Source: Streptomyces himalayensis subsp. himalayensis (GTDB lineage: Bacteria > Actinomycetota > Actinomycetes > Streptomycetales > Streptomycetaceae). Taken from it: 64,000 nucleotides of DNA. Positions within the stretch are counted from its first letter, which is position 1, and each line of letters begins with the position of its first letter. Both the position numbers and the translations under genes were made by a program. The DNA lies in the NCBI RefSeq assembly GCF_013778455.1, contig NZ_JACEHE010000009.1, positions 62,001 to 126,000 on the forward strand, in the 5' to 3' direction. Under the pieces are notes generated by a model that was not told where the DNA came from, searched no databases, and worked only from the letters and a program-made list of their open reading frames with translations. Shown here in pieces: positions 50,401 through 59,147 of this stretch.

Positions 50401-50590
50401 ACGAGTGGATCATGAGCGGTTACGCGCTCTGCACAGCGGGTGGCGTGGGCGTGTGAGAGGAGCCGCCAGGCCCGTCCTGGCGGCATGCGGCCGCACGCCG
50501 ACCTGCGGTGACCAGCGCACCGCAGGCCTGATCGCCGAATCAGGCATATGGTGCATATTGGCCAGTCGTTCTGAATCCGGAAGGAGCGTC

Positions 50591-51691
50591 ATGCAGCCCG
50601 CTCTCAGCCCCTCCGCCCTTGCGCGACTGCGCCAGCCGCGACCGTATCCGGCGGTGTCCCTGCTGATGCCGACACACCGCCGGGAGCCGGACAACGCCCA
50701 GGATCCGGTCCGTCTGCGCAACCTGCTGGCCGAGACGAAGAGGCAGCTGGAGGCCGATCCCGCCGTCACCCGGGAGCGGCGGAACGACGTCGTACAGCAG
50801 CTCGAGAGGGCCACGGCCGACATCGATCTGGTGCACGCCGAGGACGGCCTCGTCATCTTCGCCGCGCCCGGAGAGCACGAGGTCTGGTACCTGAGCCGCT
50901 CCGTGCCCGAGCGTGTCGTGCTCTCCGACACGTTTCTGACCCGCAACCTCGTCGCCGCGCAGGCCTCCGAGCGCACGTTCTGGCTGCTGGCCGTCTCGGC
51001 CGACCGCGTCACCCTGTGGAACGGCGGCCCGGACCACGTCGTCGAGGAGCGCAGGGCCGGCTTCCCGCTGACCCGGAGCCTCCAGGATCCGGACGCCGAG
51101 CCGCGGGGCCAGCAGCAGATCGGCGATGTGCCCAGCACGTTCCGTGACGAGGCGTCGCGCCTGTTCCTGCGGGACGCCGACAACGCACTCGGCCGCGTCC
51201 TCGAGGCCGATCCGCGACCGCTGTACATCACGGGCGAGACAGCGGCCCTTTCCCTGCTCCGCGAGGCCGGCACGGCAGCCAAGAACGGCACGCCCGTCCC
51301 GCACGGAGGGCTCGCCCACGCCAGCCCCGAAGCCGTGTGGCAGGCGATCCAGCCTGTCATCGCCGCCGAGGAGGAGAAGAACGTCGCTGCCGTACTGCGG
51401 GACCTGGAGAAGGCCCGCGGCCGGAAGGAGTTCGCCGCCGGCGTCGACGAGGTGTGGCAGGGGGCGAACGCCGGCCGGCTCCGTCTGCTCGCCGTCGAGG
51501 AGAACTACCGCCTCACGGTCCGGGACGACGGCGACCACCTGGTCCCGGCCGAGAGCACCGACCTGGACGCCCGCGACGACATCATCGACGAGATCGTCGA
51601 ACAGGCCCTGGAAACCGGCGCTGAGGTCCGCTTCGTCCCGGACGGCACTCTCGACGAAACCGCTCACATCGCGGGCGCCCTGCGGTACTGA
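50591..51691 (+). CDS. baeRF3-domain protein (archaeo-eukaryotic release factor-like)
   Basis: 366 residues from the ATG at 50591 behind GAAGGAG. The sequence matches the baeRF3 group: PYPAVSLLMPTHRREPDNAQ, a long helical coil (NLLAETKRQLEADPAVTRER), VWYLSRSVPERVVLSDTFLT, ERTFWLLAVSADRVTLWNGG and the C-terminal IIDEIVEQALETGAEVRFVP. These bacterial relatives of eRF1/pelota are thought to act on ribosomes under stress, but no specific role is established. Its own promoter; convergent with a SpoIIE phosphatase, 19 bp apart. Confidence 0.85.
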   Translation: MQPALSPSALARLRQPRPYPAVSLLMPTHRREPDNAQDPVRLRNLLAETKRQLEADPAVTRERRNDVVQQLERATADIDLVHAEDGLVIFAAPGEHEVWYLSRSVPERVVLSDTFLTRNLVAAQASERTFWLLAVSADRVTLWNGGPDHVVEERRAGFPLTRSLQDPDAEPRGQQQIGDVPSTFRDEASRLFLRDADNALGRVLEADPRPLYITGETAALSLLREAGTAAKNGTPVPHGGLAHASPEAVWQAIQPVIAAEEEKNVAAVLRDLEKARGRKEFAAGVDEVWQGANAGRLRLLAVEENYRLTVRDDGDHLVPAESTDLDARDDIIDEIVEQALETGAEVRFVPDGTLDETAHIAGALRY

Positions 51692-51710
51692 CCCCTCTTC
51701 GACGCGGGCG

Positions 51711-54134
51711 TCAGAAGTCGGCGAGGCTCTGCTCGGCCCAGATCGTCTTGCCGACGCTGGTCTGGCGTGTACCCCACGCCTGGGTGAGCTGCGCGACAAG
51801 CAGCAGCCCGCGCCCGCCCTCGTCGAAGACGCGGGCACGGCGCAGATGCGGAGCGGCGCTGTTGGCGTCGGACACCTCGCAGATCAACGTCTGGTCGTGG
51901 ATCAGGCGCAGCTGGATGGGCGAGCTGCCGTAGCGGATGGCATTGGTGACGAGTTCGCTGACCACGAGCTCGGTGACATACGCCGACGCCTCGCCCACAC
52001 CCCACCGCGCCAGCTGGCTCGCGACCAGCGAGCGCGCCTCGGAGACCACGGCGGGCTCGGACGGGAGTGTCCAGGTGGCGACCTGGTCCGCGGTCAGGGC
52101 GCGGGTGCGGACGGTGAGCAGGGCCACGTCGTCGGAGGGGCGGTCGGACAGCAGGGCCTTGAGCGCCGTATCGCAGGTGGCCTCGAGGGAGGGAGCCGGT
52201 TCCGCGAGTGCGTGCAGCAGTTCGCTCAGGCGGACACCGAGGTCGGCCTCCCGTGATTCGATGAGGCCGTCGGTGTAGAGCGCGAGCAGACTGCCCTCGG
52301 GCAGTTCGATCTCCGTGGCCTCGAAGGGCATGCCGCCGAGGCCGAGGGGCGGGCCCGCGGGCATACGGATGTAACGGGCGGTTCCGTCCGGGGTGACCAG
52401 GGCGGGTTCGGGGTGGCCCGCGCGAGCGAGGGTGCAGCGGCGGGAGACCGGGTCGTAGACCGCGTACAGGCATGTGGCGCCGATGTCGCCGCGGGCACCG
52501 TTCGGCTCCTGTTCGGCGTTGAGACGGCTGACCACGTCGTCCAGATGGGTGAGGAGTTCGTCGGGCGGCAGGTCGACGTCGGCGAGCGTGCGTACGGCGG
52601 TGCGCAACAGGCCCATCGTCGCGGAGGCGTGGATGCCGTGGCCGACCACGTCGCCGACGACGAGGGCGACCCGGGTGCCCGACAGCGGGATGACGTCGAA
52701 CCAGTCTCCGCCGACGCCGATCTGGGGCCCTGCGGGCAGATAACGGGAGGCGACCTCGACGGCCGCCTGGGGCGGCAGATGGCCGGGCAGCAGACTGCGC
52801 TGCAGCGTGACGGCCGTACTGCGCTCCCGGGTGTACCGACGGGCGTTGTCGATACAGACGGCGGCCCGCGCGGCGACCTCCTCGGCGAGGAACAGGTCGT
52901 CGTCGTCGAAGGGCAGCGGCTGCTCGTGGCGCATGAACAGCAGGAGCCCGAGCGTGGTGCCCCGCGCCCGCAGCGGCACGCTCATCACAGAGTGGACCCC
53001 GTACTGGCGGACGCTGGCCTCGCGTCGAGGGCTTGCGTGGAGCCAGGCACGCATCTCGGGATCACCGACGTAGTGGCGCGTGGCGCGGCCGGTGACCAGG
53101 CAGCGGGCCAGCGGTGAGATGGCGGGGTACTCGTGGGCCTCTCCCGACGCGACCACCGATTCGGGGTGGCCCTCCAGGACCGACTCCTGTGCCATGCGGA
53201 TCAGCGTGACCCCACCGTCGGGCGGTGGTTCCGTGCCAGGGGGTTCCAGTTCCTGTTCCAGCAGGTCGACCGTCGCGAAGTCGGCGAGCATCGGAACCAC
53301 CAGCTGCACCGTCTCCTCGGCCGTGCGGTGCACGTCCAGCATTCCGCCGATACGGGTGCTGGCCTCGTTGAGCACCATGAGCCGACGCCTGGCCCGGTAC
53401 TGCTCGGTGACATCGAGCAGAGCCGTGCACACCGCGCGCACCTGCCCGGCCGAGTCCTTCAGGGGCGAGATGACCGTGGTCCACGCGCGCACCTGGGTCT
53501 CCGGCGGCACACGGTCCAGGATCTCCTCCATGGACGGCTCACCCGTTCGAAACGCGAGGTCGATGGCCCGGTCGAGGCGCCCGGCCGACCTGGCGGCCGG
53601 TGCGATCTCCGAAGCCGTCCGGCCGCGCATCTGCTCCTCCGAGCGGCCCAGGATCCGTGTCATCTCCGTGTTCGCCCGGATCATCCGCCGTTCGCCGTCG
53701 TGGAGGGTCATGGCGATCGGGGACTGGTAGAAGACCCATTCCAGAAGCTCACGCACATCCTCCGGGGTGGCCTCCTGCGTCGGTTGCCGCAAGGTCAGGA
53801 ACCACTGCGTCCGGCCCTCGCCGTCCAGCAGCGGCACCCCTCGCAGGCACACACCCAGGCGGCGGCCATCGCGGTGCACCAAGGTGACCGACTCGCTCCA
53901 CTCGGTCACCTGCCCTGCCGCCGGAAACCCGGCCATGGCCGCCTCGCGCTCCTCCGCGTCGATCAGCCCCGCCAGCGGCCGCCCCACGACGTCCGCCGGT
54001 GCATGACCCAGCAGCCGCTCGGCCCCGGCGCTCCAGGCCGTGACGTTCCCCAGCTCGTCGACGGCGACGGACACAGGTTCAGGACCGGCCGTCCGCTCCC
54101 CCACATTGTTCCGCCCTGTCATACGAGGGCCCAT
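51711..54134 (-). CDS. PAS-GAF-SpoIIE (PP2C) phosphatase with C-terminal HATPase domain
   Basis: 807 residues from the ATG at 54134 (a second ATG four codons on is possible). Order: PAS about 20-110 (VDELGNVTAWSAGAERLLGH), second PAS about 120-245 (FYQSPIAMTLHDGERRMIRA), GAF about 250-430, SpoIIE phosphatase about 440-650 (QRSLLPGHLPPQAAVEVASR, VGGDWFDVIPL, VGDVVGHGIHAS, LLALYTDGLIESR), then a GHKL ATPase module (SELVTNAIRYG, DEGGRGLLLVAQL). This is a sensor that dephosphorylates anti-sigma-antagonist proteins and may also act as anti-sigma kinase. Such proteins are numerous in Streptomyces. Confidence 0.93.
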   Translation of the reverse strand: MGPRMTGRNNVGERTAGPEPVSVAVDELGNVTAWSAGAERLLGHAPADVVGRPLAGLIDAEEREAAMAGFPAAGQVTEWSESVTLVHRDGRRLGVCLRGVPLLDGEGRTQWFLTLRQPTQEATPEDVRELLEWVFYQSPIAMTLHDGERRMIRANTEMTRILGRSEEQMRGRTASEIAPAARSAGRLDRAIDLAFRTGEPSMEEILDRVPPETQVRAWTTVISPLKDSAGQVRAVCTALLDVTEQYRARRRLMVLNEASTRIGGMLDVHRTAEETVQLVVPMLADFATVDLLEQELEPPGTEPPPDGGVTLIRMAQESVLEGHPESVVASGEAHEYPAISPLARCLVTGRATRHYVGDPEMRAWLHASPRREASVRQYGVHSVMSVPLRARGTTLGLLLFMRHEQPLPFDDDDLFLAEEVAARAAVCIDNARRYTRERSTAVTLQRSLLPGHLPPQAAVEVASRYLPAGPQIGVGGDWFDVIPLSGTRVALVVGDVVGHGIHASATMGLLRTAVRTLADVDLPPDELLTHLDDVVSRLNAEQEPNGARGDIGATCLYAVYDPVSRRCTLARAGHPEPALVTPDGTARYIRMPAGPPLGLGGMPFEATEIELPEGSLLALYTDGLIESREADLGVRLSELLHALAEPAPSLEATCDTALKALLSDRPSDDVALLTVRTRALTADQVATWTLPSEPAVVSEARSLVASQLARWGVGEASAYVTELVVSELVTNAIRYGSSPIQLRLIHDQTLICEVSDANSAAPHLRRARVFDEGGRGLLLVAQLTQAWGTRQTSVGKTIWAEQSLADF

Positions 54135-54655
54135 CTCGTATCGCCGATCTTTCCTCGATGTGCTCCGGTCCAGGCACCAACAACGCGCCACCAACACCAA
54201 CACTCGGCACTAACCATGCTGCCTCGCCACCGCCGGATCGGCCGCTCGGCGGCCCTGCCGACGGCATCCGAGGGCACGCACGGGCGGTGCCCGCCCGCCT
54301 CTCCGCTTTCCTGCGCCGGCACCCCTTTTCCCGTTCCGACACCCTTTGCCAGGCCAGCGGGCGGCGCGGGTGATCGCCGGAGATGGCAGCAAGGCCGGGT
54401 GAACGACGGAGATGGCAGCAAGGCCGGGCGAACGACGGGGGAGTCACCGATCAGGTCAGCGGAATGCCGGTGCCTTCGGATACGGGCGGCGCCTCGGGCT
54501 GAGCGGGGCGGTGCCCCTGCCGATCAGCGCCACCCCGCTCGCCCAGGAGAACGCGCCGGGCTGTCGCCCGGTCGCATCCCCGTCTCCCCACACGGGGAGT
54601 GGAAAGTGTGAGCTCCAGGCCACGGCCCCTCGCGGCGGCCCTCACCCCTTCGCCG
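54135..54655. other. Intergenic region with a 29-bp tandem repeat, no gene supported
   Basis: 521 bp between the SpoIIE gene start and the lacI stop. It contains two copies (plus a partial one) of a 29-bp unit starting GAGATGGCAGCAAGGCC at 54380 and 54409 (array about 54366-54438). Frames crossing it are Arg/Pro-rich noise; no promoter for the SpoIIE gene could be fixed with confidence. Confidence 0.6.
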
Positions 54656-55690
54656 TCAGGCCGACTCCCGCTTGACCAGCTCCGTCGGGAGTATCACCGC
54701 GGACGGGTCCTCGCCGCCGATCTGGGCGAGCAGGACTCGCACCATCTCGGAGCTGATGCGGTCCCACGGCTGGCGGATCGTGGTGAGGGCCGGGCTGCCC
54801 GCGGTCGCCGCGGGCGAGTCGTCGAAGCCGCCGACCGCGACGTCCTCCGGCACGCGGCGACCGGCCCGCTGCAGTGCGGTCAGCGCACCCTGGGCCATCA
54901 GGTCGGAGGCGACGAACAGTGCATCCAAGTCCGGTATGCGGGAAAGGAGTTCGGCCGCTCCGGCCTCGCCGCCGGCCCTGCTGTAGTCGCCGGGGACGAT
55001 GAGGCGTTCGTCGGCCTCGACGCCCGCATCGGCCAGTACCTCGCGGTAGCCCGCGAGGCGTTCGACGCCGCCCGGGGTGTCGAGCGGGCCCGTGATCATG
55101 CCGATACGGCGGCGGCCCAGAGACAGCAGATGGCTGACCATGTCACGGGCGCCGTCCCGGTCGTCAGCGGCGACATAACTCACCTTGGAGCCCTGCCCGA
55201 TGGGCTTGCCGCAGGCCACCAGCGGCACCCCTGCCTCGCGCAGCTGCTCGGCGACCGGATCGCCCGAGTGGCTGGAGACCAGCAGTACCCCGTCGACATG
55301 GCCCGCGGTGATGTACCGGCTTATCCGCCGCCGCTCGTCCTCCGTGCCCGCGATCATCAGCAGCAGTGGGATGTCGTGCGCGGCCAGCGCCTGTGTGCAT
55401 CCTCGCAGCAGCACGTTGAAGTTGGGGTCCTCGAAGAACTTCTCCTGCGGCTCCGTGAGCAGGAAGCCCACGGAGTCCGAACGGCCCGTGATCAGCGACC
55501 GGGCGTGCCGGTTGACGACGTACCCGGTCTTGCGGATCGCGGCGTTGACCGCCTCCTGCGCGGCGGGGCTGACGTAGTGGCCGCCGTTGAGGACACGGGA
55601 GACCGTGCCCCGCGAGACTCCCGCCTCGCGGGCCACGTCATGGATCGTCGGCGGCTTGCGCCTGCCCCCCGTCTGGTGACTCATGGTCAT
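54656..55690 (-). CDS. LacI-family transcriptional regulator of the galactan locus
   Basis: 344 residues; the ATG at 55690 overlaps the second permease stop (ATGA). The LacI HTH and hinge are at the start (TIHDVAREAGVSRGTVSRVL, NGGHYVSPAAQEAVNAAIRK), then the periplasmic-binding-like core with DGVLLVSSHSGDP, GRRRIGMITGPLDTPGG, DLDALFVASDLMAQGALTAL, VAVGGFDDSPAA. It is last in the importer operon and likely represses it by the TGTGA-type operator at 59019-59032, released by a galacto-oligosaccharide or its product. Confidence 0.93.
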   Translation of the reverse strand: MTMSHQTGGRRKPPTIHDVAREAGVSRGTVSRVLNGGHYVSPAAQEAVNAAIRKTGYVVNRHARSLITGRSDSVGFLLTEPQEKFFEDPNFNVLLRGCTQALAAHDIPLLLMIAGTEDERRRISRYITAGHVDGVLLVSSHSGDPVAEQLREAGVPLVACGKPIGQGSKVSYVAADDRDGARDMVSHLLSLGRRRIGMITGPLDTPGGVERLAGYREVLADAGVEADERLIVPGDYSRAGGEAGAAELLSRIPDLDALFVASDLMAQGALTALQRAGRRVPEDVAVGGFDDSPAATAGSPALTTIRQPWDRISSEMVRVLLAQIGGEDPSAVILPTELVKRESA

Positions 55691-56592
55691 GACTTTACGG
55701 CCCCGGACAGCAGGTCGAGGCTCCAGAACCGCTGGATGACCAGGAACAGTGCGATGAGCGGGACGACCGCCAGCAGGGCGCCGGTGATGACGAGGGTGTA
55801 CAGCGCCGGTGTGTTGGCGCCCTGTTCGAGCAGCGTGAACAGCCCGAGGGTGATCGGGAACTTCTCGTCGTCGCTGAGCATGATGTACGGCAGCATGAAG
55901 TTGTTCCAGATCGCCACGAACTGGAACAGGAAGACCGTCACCAGTCCGGGGATCATCATCGGTAGCGCGATCCGGGTGAAGATCCGCCACTCGCTCGCGT
56001 TGTCCATCCGACCGGCTTCCACCACATCGGTGGGCACGGCCGCGGCGGCGTAGATCCGCGCGAGGTACACCCCGTACGGGGAGAGGATCAGCGGCAGCAG
56101 GACCGACGCGTAGGAGTCGGTGAGATCCACCTTGGCCAGCAGCAGGTACTGCGGCACGGCCAGGATCACCGGAGGCATCAGCACCCCGGCGAGCAGGATG
56201 TTGAAGACGCTCTCACGGCCGCGGAAGCGGTAGATGGCGAGCGCGTAGCCGCTGACGGCCGAGACGGCCGTGGACAGCAGGGCGCCGAGGCCCGCATACA
56301 GCGCGGAGTTGCCCATCCACTTCCAGTACACGCCGTCGCGGTACGCCGACAGGTCCTTGAGGTTGTCGGCGAACCCGGTGCCCGGCAGGAACGTGAAGGT
56401 GGAGAACAGCTCACGTCCCGACTTGGTGGAGGCGACCACCACCCAGGCGACGGGCAGTAGGCAGTAGAGCGCTCCCAGGAGAAGCGCGAAGGTCGGGACC
56501 AGGGCGATACGGCGGCGCTGCGGCGGCCCCTGGACGGTTCCGGGCGTCGTGCCGGCGGCCGGTATGGCCTTGGTGCTCGCGACAGAGCTCAT
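55687..56592 (-). CDS. Carbohydrate ABC transporter permease (inner subunit 2)
   Basis: 301 residues; the ATG at 56592 overlaps the first permease stop. Six membrane helices, with the MalG-type EAA loop EAGRMDNASEWRIFTRIALP near 200. This is the second half of the sugar importer's channel. No ABC ATPase gene is linked, in keeping with the Streptomyces habit of sharing the MsiK ATPase among sugar importers. Confidence 0.92.
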   Translation of the reverse strand: MSSVASTKAIPAAGTTPGTVQGPPQRRRIALVPTFALLLGALYCLLPVAWVVVASTKSGRELFSTFTFLPGTGFADNLKDLSAYRDGVYWKWMGNSALYAGLGALLSTAVSAVSGYALAIYRFRGRESVFNILLAGVLMPPVILAVPQYLLLAKVDLTDSYASVLLPLILSPYGVYLARIYAAAAVPTDVVEAGRMDNASEWRIFTRIALPMMIPGLVTVFLFQFVAIWNNFMLPYIMLSDDEKFPITLGLFTLLEQGANTPALYTLVITGALLAVVPLIALFLVIQRFWSLDLLSGAVKS

Positions 56593-57512
56593 CGTGCTTC
56601 CTCCTGCCTGTTGCGGGAGTTCGCGGCGCGCAGGAAGCCGAAGGACAGGACGAGCGTGGCAACGGCGATGATCACGGCGGTGGCGGCCGCCGAGTATGTG
56701 TCTGCCTTGCCGAAGGCGTCCTGGTACACCTTCATGAGCGGACTCCAGGTGGTGGAGATGGAGTTGGTGAGCGGTTTCAGGGTGGTCGGCTCGCTGAACA
56801 CCTGCAGCGTCGCGATGATCGAGAAGAAGAAGGTGAGCACCAGCGAGGGCGCCACCATCGGGATCTTGATGCGGAGCGCGACCTGCAGCTGCGAGCAGCC
56901 GTCCAGCTTCGCCGCCTCGTACACCTCGGCCGGGATGGCCCGCAGCGAGGTGTAGATGACGATCATGTTGAAGCCGGTTCCGCCCCAGACCGCGATGTTC
57001 GACAGGGCGATATAGAGCGGCCCGCCGTCCAGCAGGTCCGGCTGCGGCATCCCCAGCTTGTCGAGCACGAAGTAGAAGGGGCTGACGTCCGGGAGGTAGA
57101 GGAATCCCCACAGCAGTGCGGCGATGACGCCGGGGATGGCGTACGGCAGGAAGATCGCGAGCCGGGTGAAGGGCGCGAGCCGTACGCGCTCGGTGTCCAG
57201 CATCAGCGCGAAGAGGAGGGCGAGGCCCAGCATCACCGGGACGACGATGACGCCGTAGCCGAGGACGTGCAGGGCACCGTCGAGGAGTTCGGGATCGGTG
57301 AGCGCGTCGGTGTAGTTGCCGAGGCCCGCCCAGGTCTCCTCGCGGGCGCCCTTGCCCAGGCCGAGGCCCTTGACCTCGACCTTGTGCAGGCTGAGCCACA
57401 CCGCGTACCCGATGGGCAGTGCGAAGAACAGGGCGAAGAGCACGGTTGCCGGGAGGAGGAAGAGGTACGGGGCGCCCTTCACCCCGTACGTCTTCCGGCG
57501 TGCGCTGGTCAC
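56589..57512 (-). CDS. Carbohydrate ABC transporter permease (inner subunit 1)
   Basis: 307 residues from a GTG at 57512 overlapping the binding-protein stop (GTGA). MalF-type permease with about six helices (YLFLLPATVLFALFFALPIG, IFLPYAIPGVIAALLWGFLY) and the EAA loop YEAAKLDGCSQLQVALRIKI. It forms the channel with the next gene's product and takes sugar from the lipoprotein encoded upstream. Confidence 0.92.
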   Translation of the reverse strand: MTSARRKTYGVKGAPYLFLLPATVLFALFFALPIGYAVWLSLHKVEVKGLGLGKGAREETWAGLGNYTDALTDPELLDGALHVLGYGVIVVPVMLGLALLFALMLDTERVRLAPFTRLAIFLPYAIPGVIAALLWGFLYLPDVSPFYFVLDKLGMPQPDLLDGGPLYIALSNIAVWGGTGFNMIVIYTSLRAIPAEVYEAAKLDGCSQLQVALRIKIPMVAPSLVLTFFFSIIATLQVFSEPTTLKPLTNSISTTWSPLMKVYQDAFGKADTYSAAATAVIIAVATLVLSFGFLRAANSRNRQEEAR

Positions 57513-58837
57513 TCAGCGACCTCGAAGCCCTGCTTCTCGAGGTCCGCGACGGTGGCGTCCTGCATGGTCGTCAGGGCGGCACCGAAGCCGGACTGGTTCT
57601 TGGCGGCCTTGCCGAAGGCGTCCTTGAAGGAGGTGTAGGCGACGTTCACGTTGGGACCCCATGCGGCGGGCGCGGTGGTCTTGGCGATCTCGGCGGCGGC
57701 CGTGTAGAAGTCGGGCTGGTTGGAGAAGAAGTCGGGGGCCTTGGCCAGTGCGTCACCGGTCTGGGCGGCGGTGGCGGCCGGGTAGATACCGCTCTCCTTC
57801 ACCAGCGCGGCCAGCGCCTCGGGGTCGGTGTTGAGCCAGCTGGCGAACTTTGCGGCGGCGGCCTTGTTCTTGCTGTCGTTGGTGACTGCGGTGGAGGATC
57901 CGCCCCAGCTGCCGGTCGCCGAGTCGCCGGCGTTCCACTGCGGGAGCGGCGCCATGGCCCACTTGCCCTTGGTGTCGGGGGCCGCGGTGGTGAGGGTGCC
58001 GGGCGCCCAGACCGCGCTCACCCAGGCGATCTGCTTGCCGGTGTTGAGCGCCTTGTTCCAGGCCGGGGTGTACATCGGCTGGTTGTCGATGACGTCGTCC
58101 TTGACGAGGCCGCCCCAGAAGTCGGCGACCTTCTGCGTCGCCGCGTCGTCGATGCCGACCTTCCACTTGTCGCCATCGACGGTCCACCACTTGGCGCCGG
58201 CCTGCTGGGCGAGTCCGGCGAAGAGGCCGGAGTCGTTGGCGGAGAACGTGGTCAGGTCCTTGTCCGGGGCCTTCTTCTTCAGCTTCTGAGCGGTCTCGGC
58301 GAACTCGTCCCAGGTCTTCGGGACCTCGAGGCCGTACTTCTTGAAGAGGTCCTCGCGGTAGTAGAACGCCATGGGCGCGGAGTCCTGCGGAATCGCGTAG
58401 AGGGCGTCCGTGCCGAGCGTGGTCTGCTGCCAGATACCGGCGGCGAACTCCTTCTCGACGCCCCCCACCTCGCCGGATATGTCCGCGAGTGCGTCATTGC
58501 TGACGAGAGTCGCCAGCGCCTGGTACTCGGCCTGGACCAGGTCAGGTGCCTTGTGCGCCTTGGCCGCGGTGAGGATCTTGGTGACGAGCGTGTCACCGGA
58601 CGCCTGCTTCTTGACCGTGACCTTGATCTGCGCCTTCTTGCCCGGACCCTTGTTCCAGATGTCCGCGACCTTGTCCATTCCCGGCGCCCAGGTCCAGTAC
58701 GTCAGCGAGACCGGCCCCGACGAGGCCTCCTCGTTGTCGTCGGACGAGCCGCAGGCGGCGAGCGAGGACGCGCCGAGAGCGACGGCGACGGCGGTGGCGG
58801 CTGCTTGACGGAGCCGACGGCGCGACGTGAACGGCAT
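57509..58837 (-). CDS. Sugar ABC transporter solute-binding lipoprotein
   Basis: 442 residues. Signal peptide with lipobox LAAC (Cys about 29), then the mature start VSLTYWTWAPGM of family 1 extracellular solute-binding proteins. Further family features are APDLVQAEYQALATLVSND, ALYAIPQDSAPMAFYYREDL and GSWGGSSTAVTNDSKNKAAA. First gene of the importer operon. Position beside GH53 and GH42 suggests beta-1,4-galacto-oligosaccharides as ligand. Confidence 0.93.
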   Translation of the reverse strand: MPFTSRRRLRQAAATAVAVALGASSLAACGSSDDNEEASSGPVSLTYWTWAPGMDKVADIWNKGPGKKAQIKVTVKKQASGDTLVTKILTAAKAHKAPDLVQAEYQALATLVSNDALADISGEVGGVEKEFAAGIWQQTTLGTDALYAIPQDSAPMAFYYREDLFKKYGLEVPKTWDEFAETAQKLKKKAPDKDLTTFSANDSGLFAGLAQQAGAKWWTVDGDKWKVGIDDAATQKVADFWGGLVKDDVIDNQPMYTPAWNKALNTGKQIAWVSAVWAPGTLTTAAPDTKGKWAMAPLPQWNAGDSATGSWGGSSTAVTNDSKNKAAAAKFASWLNTDPEALAALVKESGIYPAATAAQTGDALAKAPDFFSNQPDFYTAAAEIAKTTAPAAWGPNVNVAYTSFKDAFGKAAKNQSGFGAALTTMQDATVADLEKQGFEVAE

Positions 58838-59018
58838 GGATGTTTCTCCCCTGACCAGGGTCTCCGCCTGCTGCGGAGACCTGCCCCTGTTTCATACGCG
58901 GCTCGCCTCCGGGGCGCTTCAGCCGGTGTCGAGGGCGCGACCGTGCTCAGCCCTCCGGGCCTCCGCGCGCTCACGCCCTCGACACCGGCGCGCCCCTTCG
59001 GCTCACTCGCGGTGCTTC

Positions 59019-59060
59019 TGTGAGCGTTCACAGTAGAGAAACATCCAGGACACTTGTCAA
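59019..59060 (-). promoter_or_regulatory. Importer promoter with LacI-type operator at the start site
   Basis: On the minus strand TTGACA (59060-59055) and TCTACT (59037-59032) are 17 bp apart, a good -35/-10 pair. Immediately downstream lies TGTGAACGCTCACA (59032-59019), a near-perfect palindrome with the central CG typical of LacI operators. The regulator would block initiation of the importer operon. The rest of the 310-bp divergent gap (58838-59147) shows only a weak TTGTCA...TATGTT promoter towards GH42. Confidence 0.75.
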
Positions 59061-59147
59061 TGGTTGTTGCCGTGCGGTTATGTTTGCATCACGTCGCCAC
59101 CGCCGTGTGTGCACGTTCCCATTTGATCGACCTTTCAGGAGACATTC

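Noticed and set aside
46997..51691. A 1564-codon plus-strand frame running from inside the nitrate reductase into the baeRF3 gene
   Set aside because: Only the last 366 codons, after a ribosome site and ATG at 50591, are real. The first part is antisense to conserved reductase domains.
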